Shown here piece after piece: positions 32,998-41,475 of a stretch of 64,000 bases of DNA. Both the position numbers and the translations under genes were made by a program. The notes below the pieces were generated by a model. The model searched no databases. It was not told where the DNA came from and saw only the letters and a list, made by a program, of their open reading frames with translations. Location of the stretch: positions 124,001-188,000 of the forward strand of contig NZ_SRMB01000006.1 in NCBI RefSeq assembly GCF_004745645.1, written 5' to 3'. This stretch comes from Hymenobacter metallicola (GTDB lineage: Bacteria > Bacteroidota > Bacteroidia > Cytophagales > Hymenobacteraceae). Within the stretch, counting starts at the first letter, position 1; each line of letters begins with the position of its first letter.

Positions 32998-35900
32998 ATG
33001 GCCACGCACCTACGGATTCACCTGGGCAAGGAGCGCGAGCTCTACGAGCAGCCCCCGCTGGTGCCAGCGGCCGAGCAGGCGCGGGTCTTTGCCGTCCCGG
33101 ATTGGGCGGATGCGCACCTTGCCCGGATGCTGACCCCGGCCAACCGCGTCGGGTTCCTCTTGCAGTGGGGCTACTTCCAGATTAGCCAGCGCTTCTACGT
33201 GGCCACTCGCTACCACGCGGCCGATATCGCCTATGTCGCCCAGCAGGTAGGACTTGGGCCCGCCGACTTCGACCCGCTGCGCTACGCCGATGCCCGGTAC
33301 TACGCCCACCAGCAACTCGTGTGCGAGCAACTAGGCATTGCGCGGTTCGACGCGGCCGCGACGGAGCGGCTGTACCAGGAGGCCCTACGCCTGAGCAGTC
33401 AGCACCTGAAGCCCGCAGCGGTCTTCGATTACCTGGTGCTGTATCTGCACGAACACCGGCTGGAGTTGCCCACCTATTACACGCTGGCCGACGTCATTAC
33501 GCGGGCCCTGCTCGCGTTCGAGCAACGGCTGCTCCACCGCTTGCAGCAGCACCTGCACCCAGCCGAGCAGCGGTTGCTGGACCGCCTGCTGGCCGCCGAT
33601 GACCCCAACGAAACCGCCGCCGGGGAAACGGACGCGGACCGCCGCTACCCGCTTACCTTTCTTAAGCGCATCCACCAAGGCCTACGGGCCGGCGAAATCC
33701 GCGAACGGGTGACCCACTTCGCGTCCCTGCGGCAGCTCTTCGCGCAGTTGCAGCCGCTCTGGCAACGCCTGCGCCTCTCGGACCAGGCCATCACCTATTA
33801 CGCCGAGTACGTGCTGCGGGCCCAGGCCGCGCAGCTCTACCGGCGCGACGAGCGGCGCTACCTCTACCTGCTCAGCTTCGTGGTGCACCAGTACTACGAG
33901 TTGGGCGACGCCCTGGTCGACACGCTGCTGCACACGGTGGCCAGCACGGTCAATTCCTGTAAGGAGCAAGTCAAGGAGACGCTCTACCAGCAACGCACCG
34001 CCACGCAGCAGCTCACCAGCCAAGTCACGGGCCGGGGCTACCGGCACCTGCAGGCCCTGACCCAGATTCGCGCCCTGGTCGATGCCCCCGACGTACCGGC
34101 CGAGCAGAAACTCGCCCGCATCGACGCGCTGCTGCAACGCCATCAAGTGACGGCCGCGCAGCTCAGCGAAGACCACGAGCACCTGGAGCAGCTGCGCGTG
34201 GCCACCGAGCAGCAGGCCGGCGAAGCCTTGTTTCACGAAGCGCTGGCCGCCGCGTCGTTGCGCCTACAAACCAAGCTTGGGGCCCTGGTCAAGGCACTCG
34301 TAGTCGACGAAGCGACCACCCGCGCCGACCTGTGGCGGGCCGTGTACTACTATCAGCAGCACGACGGGCACCTGGGCGCGCAGGTGCCGCTGGACTTTCT
34401 CTCGCTCACGCAACGGACCTACGTCCTCGACGCGCAGGGCCGGCTGCGAACCTCCCTCTACAAGGCCCTGCTGTTTCTGGAAATGGCCACGGCCATCAAG
34501 TCCGGCCAGCTCAACTTCACTTGCTGTTACCAGTACCGGGCCTTTGAGCACTACCTGCTGCCGGCCGCGCAGTGGGCCAAGCAGCGCGAAGCCTTGCTCG
34601 AACAGGCGGGGCTGAGTGCCTGGCGCGACTTTGCCACGGTGCAGGCCACGCTCCAGCAGCAGCTGCAGGCCCAGTTTGCCGCCACGAATGCCCACCTGAC
34701 CGGAGCGGACAACCCGCACGCGCACCGCACCCCGGCCGGGCGCTACCGCCTGACCACGCCCCGCTTGCCGGCCGAGCAGCCGCGCCTTCCCGCCCACTTG
34801 TTTCCCCGCCACCGGGTCGTGCCCCTGCGCGAGGTGCTCACCAGCGTGGCCCGGCTGACGCAGTTTGACACGGCTTTCGGCTCGCTGCCCAGCAAGCACG
34901 CCCGCACGCCCCCGCCCTTGTCGCAGCTGCTGGCGGCCCTGGTGGGCCTGGGTTGCAACCTGGGCCTGCGCCGCCTGGCGCAGGTCGCGCCCCAAGTGGA
35001 CGAAGCGGCCTTACAGCGCTTGGCCAGCACCCATTTCTCGCTTGACAACCTGCGCCAGGCCAACGAGCTGATTCTGGCGTTTACCCGCCAGCTGCGCCTG
35101 CGCGAAGCCTTTCGGCTCTCGCCGGATGTGCTGCACAGCAGCAGCGACGGCCAGAAATACGACCTGGCCGTGGACTCACTCGGCGGCAGCGCCTCCTTCA
35201 AGTACTTCGGCAACCGCCGCGGCCTGACGGCCTACTCTTACGTGGACGAAACGCTGCTCGTCTTCGATTCGACCGTGTTCAGCGCCGCCGACCGCGAAGC
35301 CACGCACCTATTAGAAGGCCTGCTGCGCCACGCCTTACGGCCCACCGACGTCCACTCCACGGACACGCACGGCTACACGGAGGTCATCTTCGCCGTGACC
35401 CGGATGCTGGGCATCGCCTACGAGCCGCGCATCCGCCAGCTCACCAACCAGCAACTCTACAGCTGGGAACCGGTGGCCGCCCACCGCCAGTTGGGGCAGA
35501 CGCTGCTGCCCGACGCACGCCTCGACCCCGAGCGCATTGCCCGGCATTGGGACGAGGTGCTGCGCCTGGTCGTCACGCTCAAGCTGCGCCACAGCGAGGC
35601 CTCGCGCTTGTTCGGTCGCCTCAATTCCTATGCCCGCCAGCACCCGCTTTACCGGGCCCTGAAAGAGCTGGGCCGGGTGGTCAAAACCGAGTTCCTGCTG
35701 CGCTACGTTGACCAGGTCGAGCTGCGCCAGCGCATCCACAAGCAGCTCAACAAGGGCGAAAGCGCCCACCGGCTGGCCCACGCCGTCTGGCACGGGCGCA
35801 ACCAGGAGTTCCACGCCGCCACCCGCTCCGAGCAGCTGGTGGCTGAGACCTGCAAGCGCTTGCTGATGAACGCCATCATTTGCTGGAACTACCTGCACCT

Positions 35901-36102
35901 CTCCCAGCACCTGGCCCGGTTGTCGCCCGAGCAACAGGCCGCCACGCTGGCCACACTCTCCCCCTTCGCCGTCCTCTCCTACCGCCACCTGAACCTGCAC
36001 GGCGAATACGACTTCTCCGACCAGCCCCTGCCGCCTGAAGCCCCGTTTGACATGGAACTGATTGCCGCGTGGCAGCCGCCGGCTAAACCCGCTCAGGGCT
36101 GA
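32998..36102 (+). CDS. tnpA: Tn3-family transposase
   Basis: The 1034-residue protein matches Tn3-type TnpA in length and layout. A DUF4158-like N-terminal part precedes the catalytic DDE domain: the first Asp lies in HSSSDGQKYDL (about residue 717), the second in STDTHGYTE (about 785), and the Glu in the later NRKEFH-like stretch, read here as GRNQEFHAATRSEQ (about 935-950). It should mediate replicative transposition from the 37-bp ends; its stop overlaps the right end. Confidence 0.93.
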   Translation: MATHLRIHLGKERELYEQPPLVPAAEQARVFAVPDWADAHLARMLTPANRVGFLLQWGYFQISQRFYVATRYHAADIAYVAQQVGLGPADFDPLRYADARYYAHQQLVCEQLGIARFDAAATERLYQEALRLSSQHLKPAAVFDYLVLYLHEHRLELPTYYTLADVITRALLAFEQRLLHRLQQHLHPAEQRLLDRLLAADDPNETAAGETDADRRYPLTFLKRIHQGLRAGEIRERVTHFASLRQLFAQLQPLWQRLRLSDQAITYYAEYVLRAQAAQLYRRDERRYLYLLSFVVHQYYELGDALVDTLLHTVASTVNSCKEQVKETLYQQRTATQQLTSQVTGRGYRHLQALTQIRALVDAPDVPAEQKLARIDALLQRHQVTAAQLSEDHEHLEQLRVATEQQAGEALFHEALAAASLRLQTKLGALVKALVVDEATTRADLWRAVYYYQQHDGHLGAQVPLDFLSLTQRTYVLDAQGRLRTSLYKALLFLEMATAIKSGQLNFTCCYQYRAFEHYLLPAAQWAKQREALLEQAGLSAWRDFATVQATLQQQLQAQFAATNAHLTGADNPHAHRTPAGRYRLTTPRLPAEQPRLPAHLFPRHRVVPLREVLTSVARLTQFDTAFGSLPSKHARTPPPLSQLLAALVGLGCNLGLRRLAQVAPQVDEAALQRLASTHFSLDNLRQANELILAFTRQLRLREAFRLSPDVLHSSSDGQKYDLAVDSLGGSASFKYFGNRRGLTAYSYVDETLLVFDSTVFSAADREATHLLEGLLRHALRPTDVHSTDTHGYTEVIFAVTRMLGIAYEPRIRQLTNQQLYSWEPVAAHRQLGQTLLPDARLDPERIARHWDEVLRLVVTLKLRHSEASRLFGRLNSYARQHPLYRALKELGRVVKTEFLLRYVDQVELRQRIHKQLNKGESAHRLAHAVWHGRNQEFHAATRSEQLVAETCKRLLMNAIICWNYLHLSQHLARLSPEQQAATLATLSPFAVLSYRHLNLHGEYDFSDQPLPPEAPFDMELIAAWQPPAKPAQG

Positions 36103-36137
36103 GTCGGAGGATTTCCCCTATTTGTTTAACAACACCC
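36101..36137 (-). repeat. Right terminal inverted repeat of the Tn3-family element
   Basis: 37 bp; pairs with 32178-32214 with one mismatch. The tnpA stop codon (36100-36102) overlaps its inner edge. Confidence 0.9.
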
Positions 36138-36451
36138 TACCTCCGGCATAGCCGGTTCACTCTTCCTTCTTCGTTTGATACGTCCAAGACTGTCTACCAG
36201 AAGATAGCTGCTGGCATATGTCTGATCGATTTTTTCGTTTGTCACGTTTCTTGAACGGTCCTTGGCAAGCGTGACAAATGCAGATGAGATGGGATTACTA
36301 CTCAATAAACACGGCTACTAGCGAGAAACTAAAAGTCAAGAACCCTCGCACCAATTTGAGAAGATGGTATGAGGGTTCTAGAGCATCGAACGAAGAAAAA
36401 GTACCGTTGAAATCCTCACAGTATAACTTCAACTGCATTAACGTAAGCTTA
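36138..36451. other. Intergenic sequence right of the transposon
   Basis: About 310 bp without a convincing gene. The minus strand here does not resemble the missing 5' end of the L,D-transpeptidase, so the sequence to the right of the element is not simply the other half of the target gene. Confidence 0.4.
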
Positions 36452-36580
36452 TCACTCGCCTTCCCTATGCTTGTGAGGCTTTAAATTAGGATGTTTCGGT
36501 TGGTTTTCTGGAGTAACCCGTCTTCTTCTGTCAGGTGTGCCATCTTCTTTTTTAGGTTTTGGCCCCGGTTTGATTGCCAT
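36452..36580 (-). CDS. Possible small basic protein, 42 aa
   Basis: An ATG at 36580 opens a 42-residue frame starting MAIKPGPKPKKEDGTPDRRR, rich in Lys, Pro, Arg and His. The low-complexity basic make-up could be a small nucleic-acid-binding protein. No family recognised. An inverted repeat at 36593-36654 lies just upstream. Confidence 0.35.
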   Translation of the reverse strand: MAIKPGPKPKKEDGTPDRRRRVTPENQPKHPNLKPHKHREGE

Positions 36581-36592
36581 GATACAAAGTGT

Positions 36593-36654
36593 TTTTAAGG
36601 TGAGAAATCTTTATAGATCAAGCTATTGAAATATAGATACTTCTCACCTTAAAA
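36593..36654. repeat. 14-bp inverted repeat with 34-nt spacer
   Basis: Arms tttaaggtgagaa-type at 36593-36606 and 36641-36654 are perfectly complementary over 14 bp (ttttaaggtgagaa / ttctcaccttaaaa). It lies just upstream of the small basic gene on the minus strand. It could be an operator, a recombination site or a miniature element end. Confidence 0.6.
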
Positions 36655-36703
36655 GGAATGGGTTAAAGACAAAACTTTGGCAACCTGAAACTGCTGTCGC
36701 TTC

Positions 36704-36847
36704 TCACTGGATTTCGACCGACCAGCACACTTGGAAGTACAGCATAAGGCTGCTCGCCAGCCCGCAGGGTAGGAAACCATTAAAGAAATCGGCCATTGCA
36801 CCGAGAATCAAGAATGGTAATAAAACAACCTTCAATAGCTTGTTCAC
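36704..36847 (-). CDS. Possible small membrane peptide, 47 aa
   Basis: A GTG at 36847, 6 bp after the stop of the upstream secreted protein gene, opens a 47-residue frame with a long hydrophobic stretch (KLLKVVLLPFLILGAMADFF) and two Cys residues. Placement suggests coupled translation. The start codon and the gene itself are uncertain. Confidence 0.3.
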   Translation of the reverse strand: MNKLLKVVLLPFLILGAMADFFNGFLPCGLASSLMLYFQVCWSVEIQ

Positions 36848-36852
36848 ACTCG

Positions 36853-37782
36853 CTATTGTCGTACAGCGGTCAAAGCGCTGATGGTGAGCTTGAGCCGTGC
36901 AGAGGTACGCATATTATCATTTTGCACAGCAAAATATAATCTTTTCGTCCCGGGCCGAATGATCAGTTCTCGCGTCTCCTGTGACCGGTTAATCCCCTGC
37001 TGATAGCATTGCGCGCTGGCAGGCATGGTGCCCTTCGTTTCATAGGTCGTGAATGGCACCGTTAACGCCTCATCATCGACGATAAAGAACCGGCATTTCG
37101 TTGTGATGCCTGGTCCGGGTTGCGTTTCGGAAGCTACTGCCTTAGCGCCCACAGAGAGTAACAACGCGGGTCCAGCTCCCGTGGGTGCTGTTGCCAGCGA
37201 AGCCATCAACGTCAAGGCTGTTGTCCAGTTAACCGGGGGCTGGTCCTCATCTCGAATATCGAACTTATAGACAACCCCGACAGTACCGGCTGGCAAATCG
37301 ATTGGAATGACCTGCCGGGAGCTTCCGGTATTATAGTACGAATGAAGCTTTACGCCATCCGTGCTTAATACCTCCCGCCAGGTATAGGTCGTTTTGATTT
37401 CTTTGCCATTCTCCCGCCATTCCCGGTAATCAGGCTGCGCATTTCCTTTGACGAAGGTGCCTTTAAAATGAAGCTGGCCACTTTCATACCAGCCGGTGCA
37501 CAGGCCGGTTGCCTGATCAGGACTTTCCTGCAGTAGCTTGCCTTCAAATTGCTTCTTCCACGAAGGATAAAAGTAGTCTCGCACTGTGCCAGTTGTGCGC
37601 CCTGCGGCATCATGGCGAGCAATACGCGCATAAATCCGATCTTCCGGGAGGGTGGTCCGCTCCCAGTCTTGATCGAAATACACCGTATCGGCGGGTGGGA
37701 GTGGCGCACTTGCGGTACGTTGACCAGCAACAGGAAGCGTTGCCGTGAGCAGGAAGGATAGAAGGGGGTACGAGTTGCGCAT
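36853..37782 (-). CDS. Secreted MORN/YwqK-like repeat protein (paralogue)
   Basis: The 309-residue product has a signal peptide (cleavage near VAGQ, residue 20), the shared PPADTVYFDQDWER and TGTVRDYFYPSWKKQFEGK, then a MORN_2/YwqK-type repeat GLCTGWYESGQLHFKGTFVKG. It is a paralogue of the protein at 10886-11812, without its extra Cys pair. It follows the 186-residue gene next to hxsC, on the same strand. Role unknown, likely periplasmic or surface. Confidence 0.65.
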   Translation of the reverse strand: MRNSYPLLSFLLTATLPVAGQRTASAPLPPADTVYFDQDWERTTLPEDRIYARIARHDAAGRTTGTVRDYFYPSWKKQFEGKLLQESPDQATGLCTGWYESGQLHFKGTFVKGNAQPDYREWRENGKEIKTTYTWREVLSTDGVKLHSYYNTGSSRQVIPIDLPAGTVGVVYKFDIRDEDQPPVNWTTALTLMASLATAPTGAGPALLLSVGAKAVASETQPGPGITTKCRFFIVDDEALTVPFTTYETKGTMPASAQCYQQGINRSQETRELIIRPGTKRLYFAVQNDNMRTSARLKLTISALTAVRQ

Positions 37783-37838
37783 CGAAAATTAATACTGAGA
37801 GCGGTAGCCTCAAGGCCCTAGCAGGTTACTGGACCCGT

Positions 37839-38399
37839 TCAGCGAGGTAGTTGGGCAATCCCACTGGTCAAGCGCTGATAAAAGAGTGTAACATCCGGTA
37901 GAAAGTCGGTATCATCCAGCACGCGCTCCAGCGCGCTTTCCTGCACGAGGCCTTCGCCCGTGGCGGCGGCTACCTGACAATGGTACAAGCGGTAGCGGTA
38001 CTGGCCGGTTGGCTCCAAACGCGCTAAAAAAATGAACGTGAGCGCCACACTGGGATGTCTGCCTGGTATGCCCCCTACTTTCACCCAGGTAGAATCCCTG
38101 CCCCAGGTTTCGGGTAGGTCTGCTGTTTGCTGGGAAAAATGCTGCGTGAACCACTTCTCCAGGTCCATGCTCATCGCTCGCGCTGAATAGGTGCCACGGG
38201 CTGATTTGGGCAGCCTATTCGTCCCTGTAAACTCAACGGACCCGGTCCGAGCGTTTAACGGCCAAGGACCAGATGCTGACTGCGCGCGAGCCGGCACTGC
38301 CAGAAGCAGGAGCATTCCTCCTGCAAGCGCTAACCAAAGCCGTTGCCTTGGGAGACGGGCCTGATCGGAAATAAAGAAGTGCGTATTCCTCATCGGCAT
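37839..38399 (-). CDS. Secreted hypothetical protein downstream of hxsC
   Basis: From ATG 38399 the 186-residue product begins MPMRNTHFFISD and has a hydrophobic signal segment (RLWLALAGGMLLLLAVPARAQ, cleavage near residue 40). The mature chain has a mixed alpha/beta pattern resembling the DUF4468/TBP-like secreted proteins of Bacteroidota (VEFTGTNRL, then MDLEKWFTQHF), but this is a weak likeness. It starts 39 bp after hxsC ends on the same strand, so it may be the fifth gene of the His-Xaa-Ser operon. Confidence 0.5.
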   Translation of the reverse strand: MPMRNTHFFISDQARLPRQRLWLALAGGMLLLLAVPARAQSASGPWPLNARTGSVEFTGTNRLPKSARGTYSARAMSMDLEKWFTQHFSQQTADLPETWGRDSTWVKVGGIPGRHPSVALTFIFLARLEPTGQYRYRLYHCQVAAATGEGLVQESALERVLDDTDFLPDVTLFYQRLTSGIAQLPR

Positions 38400-38437
38400 A
38401 GACGATGCACGAGCGAAAAAGAAAGGACGAATGATGT

Positions 38438-39589
38438 CTAGCTGACCGGGCTTTCTAACAAGGGAGCGATAAAGCGGCTGTGTCGGCTGCCACACGAAGC
38501 GAAGAAGCCGCCGCACGCTGTTTTTAGCGTGCACCCCTGGCAGGCATCCAGATAGATATTCTTCCAGTCCGAGATCGACTGCCGGGAAAACTGCCATAAG
38601 GCAGGGGGCAGGATACACAGCTGGTGATTGTAAATCGAGACATGCATGCGAAAGGCCGCCAGAAACTCAACAGCCTCTAGCAGCTCCTCCATGTAGTCGA
38701 CCGGATCGATCCAGAGTTTGTCAATATTATGCGGTGTATAGCCGGTGTTTTCCAGCCCCATAAAGGTGACGTGCTCGACAAAGGGTAAATTTTTGTAGAT
38801 AAAATGAGCCAGCTTGACTAGTCGTGGAACAGACAACTTATGCAGGACGATTCGTATCTCAATCCGCTGATTCACGTTGGCCAGGTTGTGCAGGCCCCGC
38901 ACGGTCTGATCGAAGGCACCTGGCGCCTGCACGATATAATCGTGCAGGTGATAATGATCGGCGTACAGAGGAATACCCAGCATGAGTTGCGGCAGTGCTA
39001 ACTCCCCCAATCGCTCGGCGAAAGAACGGAGCGCGAACGTGCGGCCATTGGTGAGGCAGTGCAGCTCCGTTTCGGGTAAATGCTCGTCACACAGGGAAAG
39101 CAACTCGAAGAAGTTCTCCCCCAGCAGCGTTGGCTCCCCTCCGGTAACACCTAGCTCCGGACAATCCTTGGGAATCAAGGGCAGCAGTTGACGGTGGATG
39201 TCCATGAGATAGGGTACATCATCGCGGTCTTTCGGCGGCTGCGAGCACATGAGGCAATTACTGTTGCAGCGCTCCGTGGCCAGCAGAAAGTTCTGGGTAG
39301 AGTGTACCCGGTACTGGGTGTTGATACTGCCACTGGCGTCCAGCGAGACGATATCCCCTTCCTGCAGGTGATCTAACGAGAGAGCACCATAGACGGTAGG
39401 GATGGCCCAGCGGGAAGGTGCCTCCAGTGCCGTACTGAGCACGGCTCCAAACGCAGAAACGTGAGCTGGGCTAGTCGCGTACTCGCCCGTAATCAGAAAA
39501 TGCTGGGAGGAAGCGTTGCTCGGGTCACGCGTGACCTTACCGACCACAGGGCTCGTTATATGAAGCGCTTTACCGCGGGTTCGTAACAT
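38438..39589 (-). CDS. hxsC: His-Xaa-Ser system radical SAM maturase HxsC
   Basis: The 383-residue protein has a non-catalytic N-terminal part and the radical SAM motif ERCNSNCLMCSQPPKDRDD near residues 105-125 (CxxxCxxC binding the 4Fe-4S cluster), followed by GVTGGEPTLLG (SAM-binding glycine stretch). A Cys-rich end (CQGCTLKTACGGFFASCGS, about 345-365) suggests an auxiliary cluster. Gene order hxsA-hxsD-hxsB-hxsC on one strand identifies the family firmly. It probably modifies the HxsA repeat region. It starts 7 bp after hxsB ends. Confidence 0.88.
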   Translation of the reverse strand: MLRTRGKALHITSPVVGKVTRDPSNASSQHFLITGEYATSPAHVSAFGAVLSTALEAPSRWAIPTVYGALSLDHLQEGDIVSLDASGSINTQYRVHSTQNFLLATERCNSNCLMCSQPPKDRDDVPYLMDIHRQLLPLIPKDCPELGVTGGEPTLLGENFFELLSLCDEHLPETELHCLTNGRTFALRSFAERLGELALPQLMLGIPLYADHYHLHDYIVQAPGAFDQTVRGLHNLANVNQRIEIRIVLHKLSVPRLVKLAHFIYKNLPFVEHVTFMGLENTGYTPHNIDKLWIDPVDYMEELLEAVEFLAAFRMHVSIYNHQLCILPPALWQFSRQSISDWKNIYLDACQGCTLKTACGGFFASCGSRHSRFIAPLLESPVS

Positions 39590-39596
39590 ACAAGGC

Positions 39597-41105
39597 TTAA
39601 TTGAAATCAGCTACCCAGCTGCGGAAGATGCGTGTGATGTGCGGATCGGCATCCATCAATTCAAAGAGGTAGCGGATGATTTCCATGTTCTTTTGGCAAA
39701 ACACACTGGTGGGTCGATAGCCGTACATATCGCCCTGGGTGGCGTAATGCAAAACCGGGTCGGCGCCACAGTAGGACTGAAAAGCGCATTCTGAACAGCC
39801 GGCCAGCGATTCATTGGCCCATACCTCGCTAATCTGAGCAGCCTTTTTGCCGTAGAAAATCTGCTGATAGGAATGAGTGTCCAGGTGGCCCAGAAGAAAT
39901 TCGTAGTTCTTCATCTCCGCCAGCATCCGCGCCTCATCGGAGGCATAGATGTTGCCGTCGTAGTTGAAGACAACCACGCTGTTCAGTAAACCGGCTGGCG
40001 ACTGCAGATCCACGTAGCCAACAGGAAAGGGCGTTAGGATCTTGCGCAGAATGATCGTGGCGTAATCCTCCCGAAAGAAGTTACCCTGAAAGTTGTAATC
40101 CAAGATACGCGCCAGTGCCGTTTTATAAAAATCAAGGAAACGATCCGTATCGTACTTGTTCTTCTTATCGCTGCGCAACGCAAAGCCATAGGGGGAAATA
40201 GGCCGCAGGAAGATGCTGTTAAAGCCTTGCCGGATATACTCGTCGACAATCTCTATCGGGTGTTCCAACGACAGGGTCGACGTGGTCATCAGGGCCGAAA
40301 CCCGATCGTGTCCTAACGCTGCCCGGGCGTTGGCAATGCCTTCTACCGTCAGTTGGTAGCTATTGCGTTGGGGCCGGTGCCGATTAGCATTGTGCAGGGA
40401 CTCAGGGCCATCAAGTGAGGTGGACAGTAAGATGTTATGCTCCTGGCAATAGACTAACATCTCCGCCGTAAGCACTGCCAGGTTCGTGCAAATAACAAAC
40501 GTGATCTGCTTGTCATGCAGCTGGGCTTGCGCAGTGGCCTTTTCCACGCCATACACAATCGTCTCGAAGGCCAATAAGGCTTCCCCGCCCTGAAACTCCA
40601 TCGTGACATGCGGGTTTGGGGATTGCATCATCAAAGCGATGCCTTTATCCAGGTGCTCCCGCGACATGTTAAAGGCATCCTTGTCGGCCGTGACCCGGGA
40701 TACCTGACAGTAATGGCAGGTATGCTCACAGCGCAGGGTCACCACGAAGATGTGCAAGGCCGTGAAGGCGTCGAGAAAGGACTTTTTGGTACGATACCGC
40801 GTGGCCAGCACATCCAGCAACGGCAAGTCCGCCGAATCACAGAGGATAAAGTTTGCCAGCAGGTCCGCGTAGAGCTCGCTATCGCGTTGACGATCCAACT
40901 CTCGGGTCACCAGCCGACGGACAGTACCACGGGGTACCAGGACAAAATCACCGGCCTCACTGACAATCACTTCTCGATCAGGAGTCACCACATGAAACCG
41001 GAAGGGAAGCAGCCGATACGAAGTTTCCGCCTGCACGTACTGGGTAGCGCCCTTAAACTTGCGCGTCGCCCGGACCACATTGGGCATACTAGGCTTGTTT
41101 TCCAT
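39597..41105 (-). CDS. hxsB: His-Xaa-Ser system radical SAM maturase HxsB
   Basis: The 502-residue protein has an N-terminal domain and a radical SAM core with LRCEHTCHYCQVSR near residues 123-136 (CxxxCxxC), EFQGGEALLAF near 170-180, and a SPASM-like C-terminal Cys cluster (GCSECAFQSYCGADP near 437-451, with a later FCQK). This layout matches peptide-modifying radical SAM enzymes such as HxsB. It overlaps hxsD by 17 bp, so the two are co-translated. Confidence 0.9.
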   Translation of the reverse strand: MENKPSMPNVVRATRKFKGATQYVQAETSYRLLPFRFHVVTPDREVIVSEAGDFVLVPRGTVRRLVTRELDRQRDSELYADLLANFILCDSADLPLLDVLATRYRTKKSFLDAFTALHIFVVTLRCEHTCHYCQVSRVTADKDAFNMSREHLDKGIALMMQSPNPHVTMEFQGGEALLAFETIVYGVEKATAQAQLHDKQITFVICTNLAVLTAEMLVYCQEHNILLSTSLDGPESLHNANRHRPQRNSYQLTVEGIANARAALGHDRVSALMTTSTLSLEHPIEIVDEYIRQGFNSIFLRPISPYGFALRSDKKNKYDTDRFLDFYKTALARILDYNFQGNFFREDYATIILRKILTPFPVGYVDLQSPAGLLNSVVVFNYDGNIYASDEARMLAEMKNYEFLLGHLDTHSYQQIFYGKKAAQISEVWANESLAGCSECAFQSYCGADPVLHYATQGDMYGYRPTSVFCQKNMEIIRYLFELMDADPHITRIFRSWVADFN

Positions 41106-41475
41106 CAGAATAGTGGAAACCGACCGGATCTGCTAACTCCGTGCGTAAGGGTTGCTCGCTGTCGTAATGGGCAAATGCTTTGGCAACAAGCAGCTCGCGC
41201 ACGATCTGCGTTTCCTGCGTGACCAATTCCCGTAGTTTAAAGTCTACAAGGTCATTCTGAATACGGCTCAGCAGCGCTTGCGGAAAAGAAGGGGGGAGGG
41301 GCTTTCCTTCCGGAACGGTTAGCTGGACGCGCGTTCTGGTGGTTTCGGCTTCAATCGTTACCTGGTAGTCGCCCCCGTACCAGTAGAAGCACTTGTAGAT
41401 TACGGCTTCGCTATACGTGGCGCGATCAAGCAGAACCGCTACGGCAGTCGCTGAGGGATACGAAAACTCCATCAT
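41089..41475 (-). CDS. hxsD: His-Xaa-Ser system protein HxsD
   Basis: The 128-residue protein, starting at one of two adjacent ATG codons (41475 or 41472), has DRATYSEAVIYKCFYWYGGDYQVTI near its N-terminus, matching HxsD proteins in length and place. It ends with a helical region containing LRELLVAKAFAHYD-type residues. Function unknown within the system; it may be a precursor-binding partner. Its start overlaps the hxsA stop by one base, and its end overlaps hxsB. Confidence 0.85.
   Translation of the reverse strand: MMEFSYPSATAVAVLLDRATYSEAVIYKCFYWYGGDYQVTIEAETTRTRVQLTVPEGKPLPPSFPQALLSRIQNDLVDFKLRELVTQETQIVRELLVAKAFAHYDSEQPLRTELADPVGFHYSDGKQA

Larger units (their letters stand above)
32178..36137. 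mobile_element. Tn3-family transposon
   Basis: The ends are 37-bp inverted repeats differing at one base (32178-32214 and 36101-36137), starting gggtgttgttaaacaaatag. Inside are a divergent serine resolvase and a 1034-residue Tn3-type transposase separated by a res-like region. The bases next to the ends (aggtt left, tacct right) are not a direct 5-bp repeat, so the expected target duplication is missing. It carries no passenger gene. Confidence 0.9.

Noticed and set aside
36278..36484. Plus-strand frame of 68 codons right of the transposon
   Set aside because: No family features; it overlaps the better supported small minus-strand frame.
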